Shown: piece after piece, positions 51,241-59,163 of the stretch
Layout of the letters: each line of letters opens with the position of its first letter
Position numbering within the stretch: the first letter of the stretch is position 1
Origin: an uncultured Dehalococcoidia bacterium
GTDB taxonomy: Bacteria > Chloroflexota > Dehalococcoidia > Lucifugimonadales > UBA3495
Assembly: GCA_958296385.1 (NCBI GenBank)
Contig: OY282494.1
Location: 913,416 to 977,415, forward strand
Length of the DNA: 64,000 bases
Reading direction: 5' to 3'
Notes under the pieces: generated by a model
Told to the model about the DNA's origin: nothing
Database searches by the model: none
Seen by the model: only the letters and a program-made list of their open reading frames with translations
Program-made: the position numbers and the translations under genes

Positions 51241-52200
51241 ATGTACCAGTACCTGTTCAGGAGGCTGCTCCTCTTTGTTCCAACGATGCTGCTGGCCACC
51301 ATTATGGTGTTCGCGCTGTTTTCGATCGTGCCCGGTGACGCCGCCGTATTCCTGCTGACCGGCGAGGACGCCGGGGGACGGGTAACCAACGACGACTTTG
51401 AGCGGCTGCGCAGCGACTTGGGGCTGGACCGCCCGGTGTACATCCAATACGCCGACTGGCTGTGGGGCGTGGTGCAGGGTGATTTGGGCAACTCGCTGTA
51501 CTACGGGTCGCCTTTCGGCCTGGAGCTGCTGGAACGGTTCGCCAGGACGTTCGAACTGGCGGTACTCGCCATCGTGATGGCGTTCATCGCGGCGGTTCCG
51601 CTGGGGATACTGTCGGCGATGAAGCAGGACTCCGGGGTGGACTACGCCAGCCGGGTCATCGCCCTGCTGGGCATTGCAATGCCGACGTTCTGGATTGGCG
51701 TGCTGGTGATTTACGGGCTGACCTACGGGTTCAACTGGGGGCCGCCGCTGGTGTACGCCCATCTGTGGGAAGCCCCCTGGGAGAACCTGAAACTGATGCT
51801 GCTACCGGCGGCAGTGGTGGGGTTCCACGACATGGCGTTCACGGCGCGGGTGACGCGCTCGGCGATGCTGGAAGTGATGCGGGAAGACTATATGCGGACG
51901 GCGCGCTCCAAGGGCCTGCGCGAGTGGGTGGTGGTGAGCCGGCACGCATTGAAGAACGCCCTTTTGCCGGTGATTACCGTGTCCGGCTACCAGTTCGGGC
52001 GCCTGCTGGGCGGCGTGATTATCGTTGAGCAGATTTTCGTGGTTCCCGGCGTGGGCACCTTCCTGATTGACGGCATCCGGCACCGGGACTTTCCGGTCAT
52101 CCAGGGCGTCATTCTGATGACCGCCGCCGTAGTGCTGCTGCTGAACCTGGTTATCGATATGCTCTACGGCATCCTGGACCCGCGAATTCGCTACTCGTAG
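51241..52200 (+). CDS. ABC transporter permease, DppB/OppB type
   Basis: A 319-residue inner-membrane protein with six helices. It starts YQYLFRRLLLFVPTMLLATI and has the conserved FSIVPGDAA, DLGLDRPVYIQYADWLWGVV, and the ATPase-contact loop EDYMRTARSKGLREWVVVSR (EAA motif, about residues 216-235), ending in YGILDPRIRYS, all typical of DppB. GGAGTAGAGGA precedes ATG 51241. It pairs with the DppC-type gene 44 bases downstream. Confidence 0.93.
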   Translation: MYQYLFRRLLLFVPTMLLATIMVFALFSIVPGDAAVFLLTGEDAGGRVTNDDFERLRSDLGLDRPVYIQYADWLWGVVQGDLGNSLYYGSPFGLELLERFARTFELAVLAIVMAFIAAVPLGILSAMKQDSGVDYASRVIALLGIAMPTFWIGVLVIYGLTYGFNWGPPLVYAHLWEAPWENLKLMLLPAAVVGFHDMAFTARVTRSAMLEVMREDYMRTARSKGLREWVVVSRHALKNALLPVITVSGYQFGRLLGGVIIVEQIFVVPGVGTFLIDGIRHRDFPVIQGVILMTAAVVLLLNLVIDMLYGILDPRIRYS

Positions 52201-52244
52201 AAAGGCCACGATAGCTCCGGGAGTACCCGGCGGCAGGTGTTGCG

Positions 52245-53153
52245 ATGATTGATCAAACTTCGGAAACGGCAATTTTGACCCGCGAGGCCGTGGCCGCTCC
52301 CGGCCTGGCCAAGCGTTCGTGGGTTGGCTTTGCGCGTTTCGTGCGAACCAAGCCGCTGGGGGCAATCGGCGGAGTTCTGGTGCTGATGCTGGTTTTCGTA
52401 GCGGCGTTGGCTCCCGTGCTGGCGCCTTTTGATCCCCGGTCAACGCCGGCGGCGCCGTGGGAATCGCCCAATTCGACTTACATTCTGGGCGCCGACTACG
52501 TGGGGCGCGACGTGCTCAGCCGTCTGATTTACGGGGCGCGCATCTCGCTGTACGTGGGTATGGGCAGCGTGCTGGTGGGCATTACCGCCAGCTTCGTCAT
52601 CGGCGTAGCGCTAACCTACGCAGGCGGTGTCGTGGACATGGTAGCGCAGCGCATCGTGGACGCGCTGATGTCGCTGCCCGGCCTGCTCATTGCGCTGGCG
52701 ATTATGGCGGTGGTAACGCCGTCGCTGAACACGGTCATTCTGGCCATCGTCATCGGTATGATTGCGCCCGTAATCAGAACGGTGCGGTCGCAGGTACTTT
52801 CGATGAAAGAGCTGGACTACGTAACGGCGGCGCGGGCCGTGGGGGCCAAGCCGAACCGCATCATATTCCGGCACATCGTACCGAACTGCTTTGCGACTTA
52901 CCTGGTGCTGGCAACCTACTACCTGGGGTTCGCCATCATCATCGAGTCGTCGCTGTCCTTCCTGGGAGTAGGCACGCCGCCAGACGAACCGAGCTGGGGG
53001 GCAATGCTGGTGCGGGCTTCGGCGGCGCACATCAAGAGCGGGCCGTGGCTGGCCATCTTCCCCGGCCTGGCCATCTTCCTGGTAGTAATGGGCTTCAACC
53101 TGCTGGGCGACGCACTGCGCGACGTGCTGGATCCGAGGCTGCGGGGCCGGTAA
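52245..53153 (+). CDS. ABC transporter permease, DppC/OppC type
   Basis: A 302-residue inner-membrane protein. An N-terminal tail precedes the first helix (GGVLVLMLVFVAALAPVLAP), followed by YILGADYVGRDVLSRLIYGA, the EAA-loop equivalent LDYVTAARAVGAKPNRIIFR and a C-terminal MGFNLLGDALRDVLDPRLRG, diagnostic of DppC. The two ATPase genes that normally follow (DppD, DppF) are absent; a terminator and unrelated genes come next, so the ATPases must be encoded elsewhere. Confidence 0.93.
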   Translation: MIDQTSETAILTREAVAAPGLAKRSWVGFARFVRTKPLGAIGGVLVLMLVFVAALAPVLAPFDPRSTPAAPWESPNSTYILGADYVGRDVLSRLIYGARISLYVGMGSVLVGITASFVIGVALTYAGGVVDMVAQRIVDALMSLPGLLIALAIMAVVTPSLNTVILAIVIGMIAPVIRTVRSQVLSMKELDYVTAARAVGAKPNRIIFRHIVPNCFATYLVLATYYLGFAIIIESSLSFLGVGTPPDEPSWGAMLVRASAAHIKSGPWLAIFPGLAIFLVVMGFNLLGDALRDVLDPRLRGR

Positions 53154-53186
53154 GGGAATGGGGGAATCTGACGAGCGTAAAGTGGG

Positions 53187-53210
53187 AGAGGCCGGTTGTC
53201 CGGCCTCTTT
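53187..53210 (+). terminator. intrinsic terminator after the ABC permeases
   Basis: AGAGGCCGG (53187-53195), loop TTGT, CCGGCCTCT (53200-53208) and a short T run. It also lies at the 3' end of the opposing mini-gene. Confidence 0.65.
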
Positions 53211-53219
53211 CAGTTGGGG

Positions 53220-53480
53220 CTAGAGATACTTGACAGCGGCAACCGCTACTGCGATAGCTGGAATCATAATGCCGACAAACTTTATGAGCAGGCGATTGCC
53301 CATGGCATCGATTTTGCCTTCCAAACGCTCGTTCATGACGTCCATCTTGCCTTCCAACCTTGTAATCTCGGTTGCGACGACAGCGACATCGGCTTTGGTG
53401 GCAAGCGTGGGCAAGATGGTATCAAAGCGGGTTTCCAGTACGGTCACGCGCTCTTCGATGGACAGGACGGGGGTAGTCAT
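53220..53480 (-). CDS. mini coiled-coil, C-tail membrane protein, copy 1
   Basis: An 86-residue protein. Residues 8-60 form a coiled coil (EERVTVLETRFDTILPTLAT, then KMDVMNERLEGKIDAMGNRL) and residues 65-85 a C-terminal membrane helix (KFVGIMIPAIAVAVAAVKYL). The ending AVAAVKYL is the same as in the neighbouring copy. This layout resembles small phage XhlA-like or DUF1640-like proteins, but no phage genes are near. Function unknown. Confidence 0.65.
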   Translation of the reverse strand: MTTPVLSIEERVTVLETRFDTILPTLATKADVAVVATEITRLEGKMDVMNERLEGKIDAMGNRLLIKFVGIMIPAIAVAVAAVKYL

Positions 53481-53524
53481 CAGGGTTCCCTCTCAATCTC
53501 AATTTGGGCGGGCTGCGATTGCGG

Positions 53525-53812
53525 TTAGAGATACTTTACAGCGGCAACCGCTACGACGGCAACTACAATCATAACGATACTGCATCTTACCAGCAGGCGA
53601 TTGCCCATGGCGTCGAGTTTGCCCTCCAAGCGTTCGGTCATGGCATCCAATCGTTCGGTCATGGCGTCCATCTTGCCCTCCAAACGTTCGGTCATGGCAT
53701 CCATCTTGCCTTCCAACCTTGTAAGCTCAGTTGTGACAGCAGCGACGTCCGCTTTGGTGGCAAGGGTGGGTAGGATGGTATCCAAGCGCTCTTCAAAGGT
53801 GGGGGTAGTCAT
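53525..53812 (-). CDS. mini coiled-coil, C-tail membrane protein, copy 2
   Basis: A 95-residue paralogue of the previous gene (both begin MTTP, share DTILPTLATKADVA and end VAAVKYL). Its coiled coil holds three or four 11-residue MDAMTERLEGK-type units against about two in copy 1, so repeat number has changed since the duplication. The membrane helix is CSIVMIVVAVVAVAAVKYL. The DNA repeats are visible at about 53615-53710. Confidence 0.65.
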   Translation of the reverse strand: MTTPTFEERLDTILPTLATKADVAAVTTELTRLEGKMDAMTERLEGKMDAMTERLDAMTERLEGKLDAMGNRLLVRCSIVMIVVAVVAVAAVKYL

Positions 53813-53921
53813 CAGGGTTGCCTCTCGGTTGGGGCGGGTTGTGTTGCAACTTGCTCATAGTATGGCATAGGATGCTAAACCGTTACAATGTGGCGCTGCT
53901 TTGGGTGTGGGGGTTTTGGAT

Positions 53922-55262
53922 ATGTTCAGAATTACCGAGGGGAATACTATCGGACGGTTTGCCGTCGCCGTGCTTTTGCTGGCTTTTTTGGCCTGTGGTG
54001 CGCCGCAGACGCCTGATGCCGGGGAGCCTGTTGCAGCGGAATCGGGGCCGGCCGTTACGTTGCCGGTGACCGCAACTATGCCATCCACTCGCACTGCTAT
54101 AGCTACGGATGCTGTCGCTACCGCTACCATCGGCGCATCGGCCGCTGTGCGGCCCGATGGCGGCGTGCAGGAGGTGGACGACGATGTTGCTGAGGCGGCG
54201 CGGCAGAAGTATGAACGTTTGCTGCGCGCTCGGTGGGCTACTGACTTCAGCCGGGCCAGCATTGACTTTGACGAAATTATGACCGGCGGGCCGCCTAAGG
54301 ATGGGATACCATCCATAGATAATCCGCAGTTTGAGTCCATCTCTGATGCTGATGCCTGGCTGGATGAGCGGGAGGCGGTGCAGGTTGTGGATATTGGCGG
54401 CGATGCGCGGGCGTATCCGGTGCAGGTGATGGTCTGGCACGAGCTGGTGAACGATACGGTGGGCGGCGAGCCGGTGGTTATTACGTTTTGACCGCTTTGC
54501 AATACCGCCTTCGTGTACAGGCGGACGGTGGGCGGGCAGACGCTGGATTTTGGCACTACGGGCGCGCTGCGCAACAGCAACCTGCTGATGTACGACCGGC
54601 AGACCGAATCGTGGTGGCAGGAGGTCGGCGGGCAAGGCGTAATCGGACACTACACCGGGCAGCGATTGGAGCAGCTCTACCTGTCCATCGTATCGTGGGG
54701 CGAGTTCAAGGCGGCGTTTCCCGATGGCAAGGCGCTGTCCCGTCCTGACTCCGGGCGGCCTTATGGACAGAATCCTTACGCGGGCTACGACCGGCCGGGG
54801 AACGACCCGTTCCTGTACGACGGCGCTGAGGACCCGCGGCTGCCGGCGATGGAGCGGGTGGCCGCCGTTGAGATGGGCGGCGATGCGTGGGCGGTGTCGT
54901 TCAGCACGCTGGCCGTCGAGGGCGCGGTGGCGGCGTCGGTTGGCGGCGCGGACGTGGTGGTGTTCTGGACGGCGGGCACGGCATCGGCGCTGGACGCCGG
55001 CTCAACTGCCCGGGGGCGCGACGTGGGCACGGCGGGGATTTTCAGGCCGCAGGCGCCGGACGGTACGGCGCTCACGTTCAGCGCCGATTCGGATGGGCAG
55101 ATTAGCGACGAACAAACCGGGAGCCGCTGGAATGTACTCGGCCAAGCGACGAGCGGCCCCCTGGCGGGAACCGCTCTGGAACCCGTGCCCGGCCGCATCG
55201 GACAGTTCTGGTTCTCCTGGGCATCCTATCGGCCGGACACGGTGATTTATAGCGGGGAATGA
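53922..55262 (+). CDS. DUF3179 lipoprotein, candidate selenoprotein (in-frame UGA)
   Basis: One reading frame of 446 codons interrupted only by TGA at 54489-54491 (codon 190). The N-terminus is a lipoprotein signal (FAVAVLLLAFLACGA). Before the TGA is DARAYPVQVMVWHELVNDTV and GGEPVVITF; after it PLCNTAFVYRRTVGGQTLDF, then GALRNSNLLMYDRQTESWWQ. DUF3179 proteins carry VTFCPLCxTA here, so the UGA replaces the first Cys and gives UxxC with Cys193. A hairpin lies 13 bases downstream. The later part (GVIGHYTGQRLEQL, LSIVSWGEFKAAFPDGKALS) is intact and well conserved, arguing against a decayed gene. Alternatives are a recent nonsense mutation or a sequencing error of TGC/TGT. Confidence 0.75.
54505..54524 (+). 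promoter_or_regulatory. SECIS-like hairpin after the in-frame UGA
   Basis: CCGCCTT (54505-54511), loop CGTGT, then A, a bulged C and AGGCGG (54519-54524). The loop starts 20 bases after the UGA and has G in its second position, as in bacterial SECIS elements. Confidence 0.5.
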
Positions 55263-55284
55263 CGGCACCGGGGAATGATGTCGG

Positions 55285-56352
55285 TTAGCGGCGATATACT
55301 CCTCTAACCTGGCGCACCGAGTCCAGCCGGGATTCGGCCAGCCGGTCGGCGGCGCGGGCAGTGGAGATTTCGCCGGCGCGGGAGGTTACCAGAACTTCGG
55401 CCATCTGCTCGTAGATGCGTTCGGTTTGCTGGCGGGCCCGGGCCGGGTCGTAGGGCTGGCCAATCTCGGCGGCGGCGTTGATGAGGCCGCCGGCGTTGAT
55501 GAGAAAGTCCGGCGCATAGGTGATGCCTTTCCGGTGCAGCAGCTCGCCGTCCTCCGGGGTGGCCAGCTGATTGTTGGCGCCGCCGGCGACGATGCGGCAG
55601 CGCAGCTGTCCGACGGTTTTGTGGTTGATGACGCCGCCCAGCGCGCAGGGGGCGAAAATATCGCAGTCCAGCGCGTGGATTTCGTCAACGCCGGCAACCT
55701 GCACGCCCATGCTGCGGGCGCGGGCCAGCGCGGCGGGGTTAATGTCGGCGGCAATTACTCTGGCATCCTCCTCAAGCAGATGCTCGGCGGTGCGGGTGGC
55801 AACCTTGCCAAAGCCCTGCATCGCAACGGTGCGCCCGCGCAGGGAGTCGTCGCCCCAGACGTCGGCGGCGCAAGCCTTTATGCCCATGTAGATGCCCAGG
55901 CCGGTCATGATGGACGTGTCGCCGCTGCCGCCCAGGGTGACGTCAAGGCCGACGACGTGGCGGGTTTCCTGACGCACCGCCTCCAGGTCGCGGCCGGTGG
56001 TGCCGACGTCGGTGGTGGTCAGGTAGCGGCCGCCCAGGGTATCGACAAAGCGGCCCCAGGAACGGAGCAGGGCCTCGGATTTGTCGGTGCGGGGGTCGCC
56101 GATGATGACGCCCTTGCCGCCGCCCAGATGCACGCCGGCCGCCGCCGCCTTGTAGGTCATAGCCTGCGACAGGCGCAGGGCATCGGCCACGGCGTCGGCC
56201 TCGGTAGCGTAGGGCCACATCCGGGTGCCGCCGCAAGACGGGCCCAGGGTGGTATCGTGGATGGCGATGATGCCGCGCAGCCCGGTGGCCGGGTCGCTGT
56301 ACATCGCCACCTGCTCGTGCCCGAACTGAACCATTGCGCTCAAGGTGTCCAT
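55285..56352 (-). CDS. leucine/valine-type amino acid dehydrogenase (Glu/Leu/Phe/Val family)
   Basis: A 355-residue NAD-dependent enzyme that deaminates branched-chain or aromatic amino acids to 2-oxo acids. It has GIIAIHDTTLGPSCGGTRMW (about residues 27-46), the catalytic Lys in AGVHLGGGKGVIIGDP, the second active-site block YLTTTDVGTTGRDLEAV, and the dinucleotide fold VAMQGFGKVATRTAEHLLEE. AGGAGG precedes ATG 56352; the open frame to 56370 is not needed. It lies close to ilvB in the genome, giving two branched-chain amino acid genes within 6 kb. Confidence 0.92.
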   Translation of the reverse strand: MDTLSAMVQFGHEQVAMYSDPATGLRGIIAIHDTTLGPSCGGTRMWPYATEADAVADALRLSQAMTYKAAAAGVHLGGGKGVIIGDPRTDKSEALLRSWGRFVDTLGGRYLTTTDVGTTGRDLEAVRQETRHVVGLDVTLGGSGDTSIMTGLGIYMGIKACAADVWGDDSLRGRTVAMQGFGKVATRTAEHLLEEDARVIAADINPAALARARSMGVQVAGVDEIHALDCDIFAPCALGGVINHKTVGQLRCRIVAGGANNQLATPEDGELLHRKGITYAPDFLINAGGLINAAAEIGQPYDPARARQQTERIYEQMAEVLVTSRAGEISTARAADRLAESRLDSVRQVRGVYRR

Positions 56353-56540
56353 ATCGCCTGCCTCCTGCAACGTAAGTGGGGCAATGTGCCCCGTCGCCGA
56401 TTATCCTCTTTAATTATAGGGCATTCCCGGCCCGTTCAACCGGCGCAAGTGTCATATCGCCCAAGCAGTCATTCCGGGCGTTCAGTTGGGGTATAATCGT
56501 TGGAGTTTGTTCACAATACGCTTTACGAGGAGAAACCCCG

Positions 56541-57077
56541 ATGCCACCCAAGCAGTACGAGAACCCGCCGGGCCTGATTATTGAGGCTGACAAGCGCTAC
56601 CACGCCATCATCAAGACCAGCAAGGGCGACATGACGGTGGAGCTGCTGTCGGAAGTGGCGCCGCGGACGGTCAACAACTTTGTCTTTCTGGCCCGGGAGG
56701 GGTTTTACGAGGACAACCAGTTTCACCGGGTCATCAACGGCTTTATGGTGCAGGCGGGCTGCCCGAAGGGGGACGGAACCGGCGGCCCCGGGTATCGTTT
56801 CCGCGATGAGGAAGTGACCCGCAAGTACGTGCGGGGGACGCTGGCGATGGCCAACGCTGGCCCCGACACCAACGGCAGCCAGTGGTTTATCGTGCATGGC
56901 GCCGACGTTGGCCTGCCGGCCAACTACACCATCTTTGGGGCGCTCACCGAGGGCGACGACGTGCTTGACGCGCTGGCAACGTCGCCCGTGCGCCAAAGTC
57001 GCGGCGGCGAGAACTCGCAGCCCACCGAGCGGCTGGCCATCGCGAATATCGAAATCACCGAGACCGACCTGGGGTAA
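56541..57077 (+). CDS. cyclophilin-type peptidyl-prolyl cis-trans isomerase
   Basis: A 178-residue foldase that isomerises Xaa-Pro bonds. It has HAIIKTSKGDMTVELLSEVA, TVNNFVFLAREGFYEDNQFH, RVINGFMVQAGCPKGDGTGG (active-site Arg and Phe), and LAMANAGPDTNGSQWFIVHG. No signal peptide, so cytoplasmic. ATG 56541 follows CGAGGAG. A TATAAT at 56492-56497 is the likely -10 box, without a good -35. Confidence 0.94.
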   Translation: MPPKQYENPPGLIIEADKRYHAIIKTSKGDMTVELLSEVAPRTVNNFVFLAREGFYEDNQFHRVINGFMVQAGCPKGDGTGGPGYRFRDEEVTRKYVRGTLAMANAGPDTNGSQWFIVHGADVGLPANYTIFGALTEGDDVLDALATSPVRQSRGGENSQPTERLAIANIEITETDLG

Positions 57078-57106
57078 GACCGGCGTCGGAAAGCGGTTCG
57101 GCTGAT

Positions 57107-57139
57107 GGCCGCCGGCGCTGTCTGCCGGCGGCCAATTTT
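57107..57139. terminator. bidirectional intrinsic terminator
   Basis: Perfect 10-bp stem GGCCGCCGGC/GCCGGCGGCC (57107-57116, 57124-57133), loop of 7, then AATTTTAT. It serves the cyclophilin and probably the convergent MFS gene. Confidence 0.75.
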
Positions 57140-57179
57140 ATCCGGATGGCAACGGATGTCAGACGGGCGGAGGTTGAAT

Positions 57180-58532
57180 CTAGTCGGCAGGCGCGGGAGA
57201 CGGAGACGGTGCCGGCGCAGCGGTGGGCGGCGCGGTGGGCAGGACGGGCTTGCGGGCGAACAGGAAGCAGATGCCGCCCAGGAAGTTGCAGCCGGCCAGC
57301 ACCAGAAAGGCGATGGTGTAGGACTGCTGCCAGTCGTACATATAGCCGGCAAAGGGGCCGGCGCACAGCAGCAGGGCGTTCATCGGGATGGTGCTGATGC
57401 CGAGGATTTTGCCGAAGTTGCCCCGCCCGAAGTACTCGCCGCGTATTGAGGTGGTCAATGGGTTGCGGCCGCCGAAGCCGAGGCCGAAAATCAGGGCAAA
57501 GGCGTAGAACATCCACAGCTCGGTGCCAAAGGTCAGCAGCACTACGGCGGCGGCCTGGATGGTGGTGAATACGAACAGCCCGACACGCTTGGAAAAGCGG
57601 TCGCCGACGTAGCCGCCGAGGAGCTGGGCCCACATCGCAACGAATGTGTACGCGGTAACCACCCACTTGTTATGTTCAACAAAGCCGGCGTCCTGCATAA
57701 AGAGGCCGAGGTGGGTAAAGATGGCCAGGATAATCATGCTGGTCAGGCCGTGGCCGACGGCGATTAGCCAGAAAGCGGAGGTACGCACGGCCTGTTGGGC
57801 CGTCAATCCGGTGGGGGCCGCTGCGCCGCGCTGACCGCCGCGGGCCGGTGCGCCAAACTCGCCCGGCGGCGGCAGTCCCATGTCCTCCGGGCGGTTGCGG
57901 ATAATCAGCGACAGCGGCAGGGCGGCGGCGAATACGATAATCGCCAGCGCAAAAGCGGTGCCCTGCCAGCTGAACTGGCTGTCAATGCCAAGTCCGATGA
58001 GCGGCACCACCACCAGCGCGCCGCCGCGACTAATCCAGTTGGCCCAGCCCATCGCGGAGGCCATCCGGCGGGAGAACCAGTTGTTGATGGTGGTCATCAT
58101 CGGCACCCAGCTGCCCATCCCCTGCCCCAGCGCCATCAGCATATAGGCGGCGTAGAACATATAGAGAGGGCCAACCGGCCAGATGCCGGCCTCGATTTGC
58201 GAGAACACGATGAACCCGAAACCCAGGATGATGAACCCGATGAACACCATCTTGCGCCCGCCCAGCTTGTCGGTAAGGTAGCCCTCAACCGGCCCCATCA
58301 GGCCGCCCTCAATGCGGGTCAGGGACAGGGCCAGCGAAAGGTCGCCGCGCTGCCACTTGAAATGATTGACCAGCGCCACCGACCAGAGAGTCATAGCGTG
58401 AAACATCGGCACCGTGGCAATCGTCATCACAAAGCCGGTGGCGATGACGATGTACCAGCCGTAGTAGAGCCGGGGCCGGCGCAGGCGGGGCCCGGGGGAT
58501 GGGGGTGACGATGACGATGCGGGGGAAACCAT
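57180..58532 (-). CDS. MFS transporter
   Basis: A 450-residue transporter with twelve membrane helices. Family marks are YYGWYIVIATGFVMTIATVP (first helix), GYLTDKLGGRKMVFIGFIIL (loop 2-3 motif), and GGYVGDRFSKRVGLFVFTTI in the second half (the repeat of that motif). It resembles the oxalate/formate antiporter and monocarboxylate-like MFS group. Both ends have Pro/Ser/Ala-rich tails. ATG 58532 is the best start in a frame that opens at 58802; no ribosome site is seen, so the start is uncertain. The gene diverges from the T-box/ilvB unit. Confidence 0.85.
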   Translation of the reverse strand: MVSPASSSSPPSPGPRLRRPRLYYGWYIVIATGFVMTIATVPMFHAMTLWSVALVNHFKWQRGDLSLALSLTRIEGGLMGPVEGYLTDKLGGRKMVFIGFIILGFGFIVFSQIEAGIWPVGPLYMFYAAYMLMALGQGMGSWVPMMTTINNWFSRRMASAMGWANWISRGGALVVVPLIGLGIDSQFSWQGTAFALAIIVFAAALPLSLIIRNRPEDMGLPPPGEFGAPARGGQRGAAAPTGLTAQQAVRTSAFWLIAVGHGLTSMIILAIFTHLGLFMQDAGFVEHNKWVVTAYTFVAMWAQLLGGYVGDRFSKRVGLFVFTTIQAAAVVLLTFGTELWMFYAFALIFGLGFGGRNPLTTSIRGEYFGRGNFGKILGISTIPMNALLLCAGPFAGYMYDWQQSYTIAFLVLAGCNFLGGICFLFARKPVLPTAPPTAAPAPSPSPAPAD

Positions 58533-58691
58533 CAGTTCAGAGGAGGCAAGAACGGGCGCAGGATTCAGGATTGATGACGCAAACCATCTTACGCCTTTTG
58601 TGATTAATTGCACAAGCGATAATGCGTGATTACGATTATCACGGCATGGGCGGTTGAGAACGCCGGCGCTCAAAATGACCGGGGGGTGCAA

Positions 58692-58720
58692 TTGACGGGT
58701 TGGCGGGGGCGTGGTACATT
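58692..58720 (+). promoter_or_regulatory. sigma70 promoter of the T-box/ilvB unit
   Basis: TTGACG (58692-58697), a 17-base spacer and TACATT (58715-58720). Transcription would begin just before the T-box stem I. Confidence 0.8.
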
Positions 58721-58726
58721 TGCTGG

Positions 58727-59019
58727 GAAAGGCTTTGATGGAGACGAGTAGGCGGGATTGTTGGTGCCTTAGCGAGCCTGGGTTTGGTGAAAGCAGGCGC
58801 ACTGGCCCCGTTGAAAATCACTCCGGAGCTGCCGGCTTAAAGCTGCTGTTGGATACTGGCGGCGAGTAAGCTCAGGCCGGGTTCGTTGCCCGTTAGACGC
58901 GACGGGGCATGATGGTGTCCTTATTGAGAGGTTGACGGTTGCCGCATTACGCGGCGCAGTCGGCAAATAGGGTGGTACCGCGGATTTGACGTCCGTCCCT
59001 ATGGGGGGCGGGCGTTTTT
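58727..59019 (+). promoter_or_regulatory. T-box riboswitch (probably isoleucine-specific)
   Basis: A leader of nearly 300 bases before ilvB. The T-box sequence AGGGTGGTACCGCGG is at 58969-58983. It is followed by a terminator stem (ACGTCCGTCCC with GGGGCGGGCGT) and TTTTT at 59015-59019. In stem I, GGAG (58740-58743) pairs with CTCC (58821-58824); the loop-E-type GAGTA is at 58746-58750, and ATC at 58817-58819 lies where the specifier codon is expected, pointing to tRNA-Ile. Uncharged tRNA would stop termination and switch ilvB on. Specifier assignment is by eye. Confidence 0.88.
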
Positions 59020-59039
59020 GTATGCCAGTCCCCGGCAGT

Positions 59040-59130
59040 CAATATGAGTAGTCAATCGGGGCAATCAATCAACCGGGACAATCAACCGGGGCAGTCAATC
59101 AATTGGGGTAATCAACCGGCGGTACGGTTT
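59040..59130. repeat. degenerate tandem repeats between T-box and ilvB
   Basis: CAATCAACCGGGG-like units of about 13-17 bases occur about five times (CAATCGGGG, CAATCAATCAACCGGGA, CAATCAACCGGGG, CAGTCAATCAATTGGGG, TAATCAACCGG). They lie in the untranslated leader if ilvB starts at 59164. Confidence 0.65.
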
Positions 59131-59163
59131 GGCCGGCGGGATGAATTAGTAGGGGGATACGCT

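Noticed and set aside
53901-55262. Frameshifted pseudogene reading of the DUF3179 gene
   Set aside because: Both halves are in the same frame and only a TGA separates them, so no frameshift is needed; a point nonsense mutation remains possible and is noted.
59044-59163. 40-residue N-terminal extension of acetolactate synthase
   Set aside because: It would encode tandem repeats just after the T-box terminator, and GTG 59164 has a good ribosome site and gives the normal length.
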